A stretch of 64,000 nt of DNA, taken from positions 2,170,001-2,234,000 of the forward strand of contig JAPEHQ010000002.1 of the NCBI GenBank assembly GCA_027405735.1, given 5' to 3'. Positions 55,670-64,000 of the stretch are shown here, one piece after another. The notes under the pieces were generated by a model that worked only from the letters and a program-made list of their open reading frames with translations, searched no databases and was not told where the DNA came from. The translations under genes were made by a program, and so were the position numbers. The DNA is from Mucor racemosus. Its lineage: Eukaryota; Mucoromycota; Mucoromycetes; Mucorales; Mucoraceae. Within the stretch, counting starts at the first letter, position 1. Every line of letters begins with the position of its first letter.

Positions 55670-58600
55670 TTAAAGCTGGATGTGGCTCTCATCATTATTG
55701 GAATTAGTGACGAAAAATTCGTCTCGAAATCGAAATTCAGGCACCTTGTCGCCAATTTTGGAATCCAATGTTACCTCAAATTTAAACTCGTTTTTAACAG
55801 ACATCATGCAAATGTTGAAATGCAAGCGATGATCATTTAATATGTTAAACATATCATGCGGGTTGTCTTTTTTCTTTTTCAAATAGATTTCAAATTGATG
55901 AATCTTTTGTAATCCTTCAAGATTTACATTTTCGATATCATTTATAGGCAATTCAGTAGTATATATGGCTTTGTATATGGTAATATTAATACAGAAACAA
56001 AACATAATAATCAAAATATCACTTACTGGCATGAACAACGCAATTTTCCTCTGCAAAAAACTTTTTTTTTATCCCTAATGTTTCTATTTCCATAGAAATC
56101 TTTGTACCTCTAGCGATAAGAATGGTTGAATCCTTTGGACAAATGCTTATTTTCTCGGATGGGTTATACGCAGATTGATGATAAAGTTTCACAGCTTCAG
56201 TTTTAGCTATGACATTTTTCGATTCAAAATTGTATATCTCATGGTTATCTTTCAGTTCTTCAATTTTTTGCTGTGCTTTTTTTGTGAAATATGGTGTATA
56301 TCCTTCTATAGAGACTAGATATGTTTTTCTTGCAATTCGTTCTGTGAATATCGAAGAATTGAGGCCATATAATGATGCACCTAGGATAATCTCTTTATTA
56401 GACTCTTCTGAGGGTACAATCAAATCGCTTCCAATATTCATAGATTCAGATAGTTTTTGTATCAAAGTATTCTCGATGAAAGGGTATGTGTATTTGGAGA
56501 GCTGTATCGGTTTCCCAATCAAGAATATTCTATCAAGCTTGAACTCCATAATATCTGCTTGTACGGCCTGGCTAGTAATGGTAGATGTCAACTTACTGAT
56601 TACAGGCCAGAAAGTGCTTTGAAGTAGACGAAATACCGGTATTTTGAGCACACAGCATCCTTCATCTTTCAGTTTGATTTCTTCCAAAGAGTTGAAACTA
56701 TAGTCCAAATCAGCCTATCCCAAGAATTAAGTTCCAGGATTTCAGTGTTAGTAAATAATATTACCTTGATATAATTTGCAAATTGCCTTTTTAAAACAAC
56801 TTCATTAACTTTAAAGTAGCTATGTGAATGCTTATTAGCATTACAACGAAAATGATTATCATATTCAGTGATAAATTGATCTAGCTTCTCAATAACGTTG
56901 TCGAAAAAATTAGTTTCAAATGTTGTAGAACGAATACATCTGACATTTCTAGGGTATTGTTTTGCACTATCTTCATCATACTTTCCCATTATTTTTGTTG
57001 CTTCATATAATGTTAAGTGGCATATATCGCTATTGAATTGAATTTGTAAAAATGTAGAGCTAAATAGTAAATCATCTTTGAAAACAGCTTGTCGTTTTCT
57101 ATGTTCTGCAAAGTAAAGATCTTCAAAATGTAAAGCTGCTGCATTTTCTCGATTGATAAGCAGTAAACGGTTTCTGTCATCTTCATTTTCATTGATTATA
57201 CCAGCTTCAATAGCAATTTCTCGCATAAATTTCTTGTCATTAAAGAATTTGAAACTATTCTCCATTGTAATACAATATCTATATTTTTCTATATTTGTGG
57301 TTGGGCTGATTTTCTTCAGATATTCGCATGTATGTTTGTGGATCATTGTAAGGAAATCAATCATGAATATCTTGAGATCCTGTTTAGCAAAAGAAAGAAC
57401 TTTATTGAAGCACGTTTTGGTTTGTGTAGAGGCTGAATCGTTATTGATATGTTGTGTTGCTGTTTCGATTTGAGTAGCATCCTTATCTTCAACCCCAGGC
57501 CATTGATTTATACTTTGAAATTGCTCAACGGAATTGTCGCCACTGTTTGACAATTCAATATATGAACATTGTGTGAAATTATACCCAATATCTACAAGAA
57601 TAATTTGCTCGTTAGCTGATGTTTTATACTCTGAATACTCTATACAACAAACCATAACATATCAACGTATCGTATTTTCCAGGCGTCAAATGCAGCATAT
57701 CCCTTTGATTGCGCGAATCATGGATATCTGTTTGAGGTGCACTCAGGAAACTTTCAATACCATAATACACCGCACCTCTCATGGTAGCCAAATCGCCTTG
57801 TTCATCAGCTATGATATTTCCACAGCGGTATGAATCTTTACTGATTCTAAAGTTTTCTTGGATCTTTTGTTGCAAATAGGGGCTCCTACCAAGACCTCCA
57901 ACAAGAAATGTCGCTTTAATTGGGCCCTTAATCTTTCTTATTTGTATATCCAGAAGCTCAATGGTTGTATTAATCACCTTGTCAAAGACTTTTTCGGCAA
58001 CTTTTTTAAATGGGATATATAGTTTAGAAGGTGCATCTTCTTGAATGTTGGGGATAAATTCAATTCTACAGCCATCTTTCTCTTTCCATATATTTTCAGG
58101 ATTCCATAGTACTATGTCAAACACAATGTCTAAAAATTGAGGTAAAATGCTTTAACTGCAAAGATGATTGTTGAAATGATTTATTTGAAATACCAGAGTC
58201 ATCGTATATATCCGATGTATCGGTTTCTTTGCTTTCCTGGGATGATTTGCTTCCAGAACTGTAATGTGAATTGATCTCATCATCGCTATAATCAGAGTCA
58301 GGATCAAAATCAGAAGTAGAATTACCAGAATAATCAGAATCATCATCATTACGTGCTTTCTTTTTCCCAAAGGCAAACTTTGCAAGGGTAAGTATCTATA
58401 TTTAAATAATCATGCTGGATATACACAATACCTTTGAACCACCTTCTTCATTGAACTGCTCCATTAAATTAGCTACATAACTATAAGCACAATATTTTTT
58501 TTCTTTGGAATAGCTATCTATTTCTGGACGATACAATATGTCAATTAAAAGCTCTTCCATAGCTTTATCAATGTACGTGGATCCACATTTTTCACCACTG

Positions 58601-59650
58601 TTGGTAGAAATTTGACATCTGGAACGTCCAGATGTCGATGCTTCTGATCTGGTAACAATAAAAGCAGAAATATCTACAGTTCCACCACCAGCATCACAAA
58701 CAATGTATCTGTCACCTTCTACAAGATCATCATGTTTAGCAATTTCAGCTTCACAGTAGAGAGTTGCAGCAAGAGATTCGTTTATTACAAGAAGCTTGTT
58801 TTCATTATCAAATGCAGAAATCAAGCCTGCTTCAAATGCTATATTTCGCATAATAGATCTTTGAGCATCGTTCCAGACAGTAGGAACTGTAACAACAAAA
58901 CGCATGTTACTTTTTTTCAGGGTTAAAGTGTCCATGAGTAAAGATACATTTATACGATCATGGGCATGTTCATATAGGTTTCTGAAATAGTCAATGGTTG
59001 CTATCAAGCTATTTGCAGTGTTCCGTGTTTTGCTTTTGAATATCTGTCTGGCTCCCTTTTGTGTAAATGTTGATGGCAGATCCAATTTGAACTTTTTGAT
59101 GACTATTTTATTGTCGGTTTTCTTTTCTTTGAGATAATCTGTTGCTGATTTTCCCCAAAACAAGAGCTTCATATTTTGATCGTAAATGACAACTGTTGGT
59201 ATCTTTTTCCCTTTATGTTTATCCCTAATATGAAAAGCAATGTTACATTTCTTGATGACTAGCTTAACCTTCTATACGTATCTTGCTTTACCAATCTCCT
59301 AAATTAATTAATTTTTCCTTCGAATCGTTTGTTTCTCTGTAGAATATATTAATTTTCTTAATTTTTATGTGGCCACAATCTTTCTAAAATCTTATTATTA
59401 TTATTATTATTATTAAGCATATACATACAGTTCAGTTGGCCAGATTTTAAATGAATCTTTTGAAAATCCTTTGTCAACATGGCAATAACAGCAGCCAGAA
59501 AAAGTAGTTCCAAAGTCTTAATAGGATAAGCGTTGTGTTAGCAAAATCCTAAACATTCGCGAAAGGCAATCCAAGAAAATATATTTTATTAGTATTCAAT
59601 TTACCAATGCCAATAATACAACCGTGGTCGTTTGTACTGATTTCGGTCAT
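55670..59650 (-). CDS. Gene C: two-module Hsp70-like (HSPA12-type) protein, intact first ATPase
   Basis: Exons: 59650-59605, 59516-59429, 59224-58432, 58377-58194, 58129-57653, 57591-56765, 56714-56027 and 55968-55670. They close to 1,133 aa. First module: IDFGTTFSG (about 15-23), CDAGGGTVDISAF (about 218), VGGLGRSPYLQ and LATMRGAVYYGI. The acidic linker exon has the same place as in B'. Second module begins after the phase-1 junction intron with YDIGYNFTQCSYIEL and aligns EKYRYCITMENSFKFFND and RNRLLLINRENAAAL, but lacks working loops. The beta-rich C-terminal domain has LQKIHQFEIYL, like LQRMHRFGIYL in B'. Exon 4 could start 18 nt earlier. Eight exons as in B', so it is a paralog outside the palindrome. 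Confidence 0.85.
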
Positions 59651-59726
59651 CAAGTGAAAGTAACAATAGATCAAAAAGTACTGACTCGAGGCTTAGAAGT
59701 TATTTTATAGAAAATACTAATCTTTT

Positions 59727-59955
59727 GTAGTGTGTGCTACAGAAAATGAAACTACTGTTTCCTTGACTGTTGCACAATATGTTACAGTTTGAGTGCTATT
59801 TGCGGCCAAGAGACTTTTCAATCCATAATATTAAAAGCAACTTGGTACCATTAAATAAAAATTCATCACTAAATTGCTCAATATTGCTTCATGAATGCTC
59901 TAAAACGGTGGAACATCTGAAATACTCAAATTTAATGCAAATTCAGGGGTAATTT
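59727..59955 (+). pseudogene. Relic of an Hsp70-like C-terminal exon
   Basis: After a TTTTGTAG acceptor-like site, two frames read CATENETTVSLTVAQY and MLQFECYLRPRDFSIHNI, similar in spacing to CTTTNYYDEDQ ... MHRFGIYLKRNPKSN of B'. A frame change and a stop show decay. Weak similarity. Confidence 0.3.
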
Positions 59956-60721
59956 AGATTTAATATCCGCTTTTTTGCAGTTGTTCCATTTGATTGGAAC
60001 CTCTTTGACATCTTTTCGAAGGTATCTCTTGAATAATCATATAAATTAACCATAGACCAATAGGTTTCTATCAGAGGAAATTTAATGGTGTATTTGGCTG
60101 TAGTACTTTTCAACCAACTAATCACCAGAAATATTGCTAAATTAACTGAAACAGCAATATTTGATATTGCCATAAAAGTCAAAAATTCAATTACAGTTCT
60201 CTCGACACTAATTTACGGTTTTGCAAGATTCAATTTTACAATACGCTTTTAAACTTTGGTTTGTTTACGTTAAAAAATTCTAGATCTTTGCGTTATCTAT
60301 AGAAATATCAAGAAACTAAGCATTTATCATAAACACCTTTGCCAGTTATGTAAGACAGCGTTCCTGCACGCATCAAATCTACGTTTCCACTATTCTAATA
60401 TCGAATTATTTTCATCTCACATGCGGCTTCTCAATTTTAAGCTGGCCATTTATGAATCATTCAAATTATGAATGTAATTCTTTCAAGTATACAGCACGGT
60501 AACTATTCAGAGTATACCATATTTTTAGTAACCACAATTATCCAGTAATTACGGCAGGATTTAAATAGTTGAATGGTGAAGAAAAATGGACTTTGTCCAC
60601 CGGTACGGCCGTGGAGGATGCATTGTATATATTTAGTAAGCAATGTGTGGTGGATCATCCAGCGTGTTCAATTGTCCCTTGATTTGAATGATCTGATACA
60701 TGTGAACAAAAAGTTGTTTAC

Positions 60722-60754
<33 letters not shown>

Positions 60755-62040
60755 CTCGAAGAAATAAAGAAATGAATATAAATGAATATAATACCTAAGA
60801 TCCCTGAAGGTTTTTAGGATTATATCAACCATTTTAACTGTATTATCTTAAAGGATTTGCGAATGTGCCATGTAGATGCTCATGCTTAGAAAAGAGAGTA
60901 CGATATAAACAAGCATCATGATTGTTACTGGACAAAGCATACCATGTACTCGTATATCAGACTCTACAGACCAAAAGAATTAAATATAGTCTATAGATAA
61001 CAATGGAACAACAGACACATTTTGCTATCAATTGATACAATCTTTCATGATATTACGAATATTCACATCATAGTATAAGCTTGAACATAGAAATAAGTAG
61101 TATACACATAGGTAGTAATTCCACTTTTCTATATTGTAGTGGTGAGTCTGTCAGTTTGATTAGTACGCACCGTAAAACAAGAACAGAACGATAGGATCAA
61201 CATCATCCATCAAAAGAGTCAAATCAGACTATAAATATGATATGATTGTATGAGAGAAACGCGCAAGAAGCTTAATTAAATATAATGGAACAAAGCACAT
61301 CGTCGAAGGAGACATAAAGCTGCCAAAAGCGTATCTTTCAATGCTGAGCAAAATCATATCAAACAATAATTGTTGCTATGAAGGTCTCGCTACATTTGGA
61401 CTACAATATTCAAGCTCGAACGTAACATTGGTTTATTATTCATGTTTATATAAGCATCTCTTTTCACTTTGTATTGCTGATAAAGGTTCATATTATATTT
61501 CTAATTACTACAATAGCTTATTTTCCCATCTATTGCCGCTATTAACACTAAAGATAGATGTGGTAAATATGCGACTTTCGAGCTATTGTTAGTATATCGC
61601 TATTAACAATGCAAGAATATATATTATTTAGTAGTTGTATTTGATGATTGATATTTATTATACTCCATATCTAGCATGCATCTATGCAGCATTTCAATTT
61701 AGGTTTGGCTTTAAATTGAGTTTTAAGTTGTAACTACAACAACAACAACAACATCATCAGCAGACATGAGAGAAGATCAGCTCATTTAGAATCTTGGATA
61801 AAAATATAAAACCTATTATTCTGTGCACCATACATATTACAACTTGCTTGTAATATATCTCATTACTTGATAATTGATTACATAACATAGATTGTACCTG
61901 AAAAATAATATAAATATAGTATGCCGATCCTTTACATTTTGACTCGTTTTAAGCTTCTTGGCTCGTGCGGACGGAATCAATTCAGGTACCCACACTTGAT
62001 TAATTGTAAATTATTTGTTTGTAAATGTAAAAAAGATGAT

Positions 62041-62077
<37 letters not shown>

Positions 62078-63148
62078 AAGAGTGCCTTGTTTGTAATTGC
62101 CAAGTTGAAATAATCTAAAAATAATGAAGAGAATCTATTCGATATAGTTTTGAAAACAAAGTTCTCCAAAAATAGCATCAGCATCTGTATAATTTTGAAA
62201 ACATTCGTGCATTTAGTCAAGATACGCTTGTACGAATGTAGAATTCAAAATGAAAACAAAAAAAAAGTTTTTTTTTTTTTTACTATGCAATTATTCAGGA
62301 GAGCAATTGTATGTTTGTGTGTTTGTGTGTCAGATTAAAAGGGATGCTTTATGCATAAATCGCACGTTTATATTTTCATTCTTGTATACGTAACAGCATG
62401 ATTTAGTATAGAAATAAACATTTGAAAGGGTTCATGGCAGTGATGTCACATTTTGTTAGAATAGAGTATGCGGCCTTATACTTTGATATGGTACGTTTAT
62501 ATTTGCTGTTGTCTTTCTCGTCAATATCAGCCGATGACAATGTATTGCACACATGGAGTAAAATACAATTCGATCGGAATAAATGCTTAAAAATAAAAGA
62601 AAAGGAGCTTCTCTTTTTTCGTTTTCTCTCTGAAATTGGCTTAGATGATGAAATATGCATAAGAAATGTTAGGTTAGAATCATTTGATATGATTGTATGC
62701 TACACAAAAAACGTTTTATTTCAACTCAGTGATATTTTGAATGATTGTGTAAAGAAGAGAGGGAGGGGGAGAAGAGAAGAAGAGCGGCAGCATAATCAAA
62801 AAAGAGATTGGAACTATTCCAAAACAAACGTATTCCCCCCTCGCTGTGTCTCTTGTATAAGTCTCCTCTTCTCTCTGTGTGTATCTCGTCTCCCCTAAAT
62901 TTGGTGTAAAATGTATGGTTCTCCTTGATTCTAATTCCCAGCCTTTTGTTTATGTTATAAATTTTGTTTTTACTATAAAAGCATAAAACTAATTAACATT
63001 TGATTCTTGTTTTCTTTCTTATTTCTCTCCCTTTCTTTTTGACTTTATAAAATATCTCTTTTCTCTCTTTTTCGTGCTGGTTCACGTTATCCTATACATA
63101 TACATACACTCACATAAAATTCCCATTCCAAAATCCTTTAAAAGCACA
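59956..63148. other. Long intergenic region before the homeodomain gene
   Basis: 3.2 kb without a supportable gene. It holds an A-rich tract (about 60,721-60,755), a TA microsatellite (about 62,044-62,072) and CT-rich tracts (62,820-63,070). A TATAAAA at about 62,974-62,980 may be the promoter of the downstream gene, giving a pyrimidine-rich leader of about 150 bases. Confidence 0.5.
62044..62072. repeat. (TA)n microsatellite
   Basis: About 14 consecutive TA units. Confidence 0.9.
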
Positions 63149-63727
63149 ATGATGAGCCTTAGTTTAAATAAACCTTACCCAACTTCAACAAGCGCTACCA
63201 GAAGAAGAACCCATCTTAAACCAAGCCAAGTTGCTGTATTACAAGAAACATTTGTTACAAATACATTACCTGATGCTGCTGTTCGATCCCAATTAGCTCA
63301 TGAATTAGGTGTAACTGAAAGAACTGTTCAAATATGGTTTCAAAACAGAAGAGCAAAGGCTCGTAAATTAGAAGCAAGCAGCGGTGGCTCAATGTCTTCT
63401 CTAGTACCAAATGTAAGAACTGGCTGGATTGAATTACCAAAGCCAGTTCATCAACAACAACAACAACAACAAAATCATCATCATCACCACCAATCGGAAC
63501 AGCCTCATCATCATCAATATCAACATCATCAATCAGAACAACAAGACCCCAATACTTTCCGTTCTTTAATGTCAACTGAAACGTATGAAAATGAACCTAC
63601 AATCAAACGTAGACCAAGATCATGTTCAAAGCCCGAAAAGACATCAAACTTCATGTTATCAACGCCACCTCAAAGGGCCATGTCGGAAGGTATGGGCCGA
63701 GTTGAAACTAATCAAGGTAATTTTTTT

Positions 63728-63762
<35 letters not shown>

Positions 63763-64000
63763 TACCCCTTAATCTTTGCTAACATACTCTTAAAATCTAG
63801 ATCCCAAACCCATCATTTCATTCCCAGTTCAAGGCATTCGAATTGGCACCTGGGCAAGATTTGCAAGACAAATTACTAGTAATGAATGGGATCTATTCTG
63901 CTTTAGTGATCCTACTGTACGTCAGTTGATCTGGCAAGTTCAAGATGGTGGACATCAATTCAGAATTGAAGTTGATTTTGAGAATATTCAGCAAATCCGA
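63149..64000 (+). CDS. Homeodomain transcription factor, Phx1-like (3' end outside window)
   Basis: Predicted DNA-binding regulator. Exon 63149-63716, then an intron with a long T tract, then an exon from 63801 that runs off the edge. The homeodomain (about residues 20-78) has RRRTHLKPSQVAVLQETF, a middle LAHELGVTERTVQ, and the recognition-helix core IWFQNRRAKARKLE. Poly-Gln/poly-His runs and a Ser/Pro-rich linker follow. Exon 2 encodes a beta-rich region (FPVQGIRIGTWARFARQI, then EWDLFCFSDPTVRQLIWQV) like the C-terminal half of fungal Phx1-type homeobox proteins. The start is the first of two adjacent, overlapping ATGs (63,149 in frame). Confidence 0.85.
63721..63762 (+). repeat. Poly-T tract in the homeodomain gene intron
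   Basis: More than 30 nearly uninterrupted T, between the donor GGTAATT and the acceptor TAAAATCTAG. Prone to length errors. Confidence 0.85.

Noticed and set aside
13016..55700. CRISPR array or prokaryotic operon structure
   Set aside because: Repeats are kilobase-sized, dispersed and inverted; genes have spliceosomal introns.
61341..61592. ORF of 83 codons
   Set aside because: No recognisable motif, no splice partners, and composition like its non-coding surroundings.
62422..62898. ORF of 158 codons before the homeodomain gene
   Set aside because: Low-complexity Arg/Glu/Cys-rich end, no family signature, and it lies in the probable promoter/leader of the next gene.

Overview
The window looks like a fungal chromosome segment, most likely Mucoromycota (Mucorales). 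It is AT-rich, has many short GT..AG introns, and carries fungal-type genes (RTF1, a YEATS/ET protein, an EVI5/Gyp5-type TBC protein, secreted subtilases, a Phx1-like homeodomain protein). It also holds several very divergent Hsp70-like genes of the HSPA12 type. Family calls come from reading translated motifs. Exon borders were chosen so that reading phase closes and splice sites are GT..AG. No database search was possible.

Layout. 1-13,015 is a compact euchromatic block: 3' part of RTF1 (+), YEATS/ET protein (+), TBC Rab-GAP (-), and two tandem secreted subtilases (+). 13,016-20,000 has no intact gene and holds two direct copies of a 1.5-kb dispersed repeat carrying a decayed fragment of a dynein intermediate chain gene. 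15,430-52,190 is a very large imperfect palindrome. Its inner part has two divergent gene pairs, A-B leftward (31,547 to 22,868) and A'-B' rightward (34,240 to 42,585). All four genes encode Hsp70-like proteins of 1.1-1.3 kb codons. The right arm is interrupted by a solo LTR that itself contains a complete hAT transposon. 52,380-55,180 holds a decayed gene, a small ORF and another repeat copy. 55,670-59,650 holds a fifth Hsp70-like gene (C, minus). 59,700-63,000 is largely empty, and a homeodomain gene runs off the right edge.

The most interesting content is the Hsp70-like set. Each gene encodes two consecutive actin/Hsp70-type nucleotide-binding modules. The first is intact in B' and C, damaged in B and absent as a motif in A/A'. 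The second is degenerate in all five. The junction intron between the modules is in the same place and phase in B, B', C and A', but in A this place holds a C2H2 zinc-finger pair. B also carries a helical element of its first module repeated five times. The 3' two thirds of B and B' are nearly identical while the 5' thirds are diverged, which suggests arm-to-arm gene conversion or a recent partial re-duplication. The function of these proteins cannot be read from the sequence.
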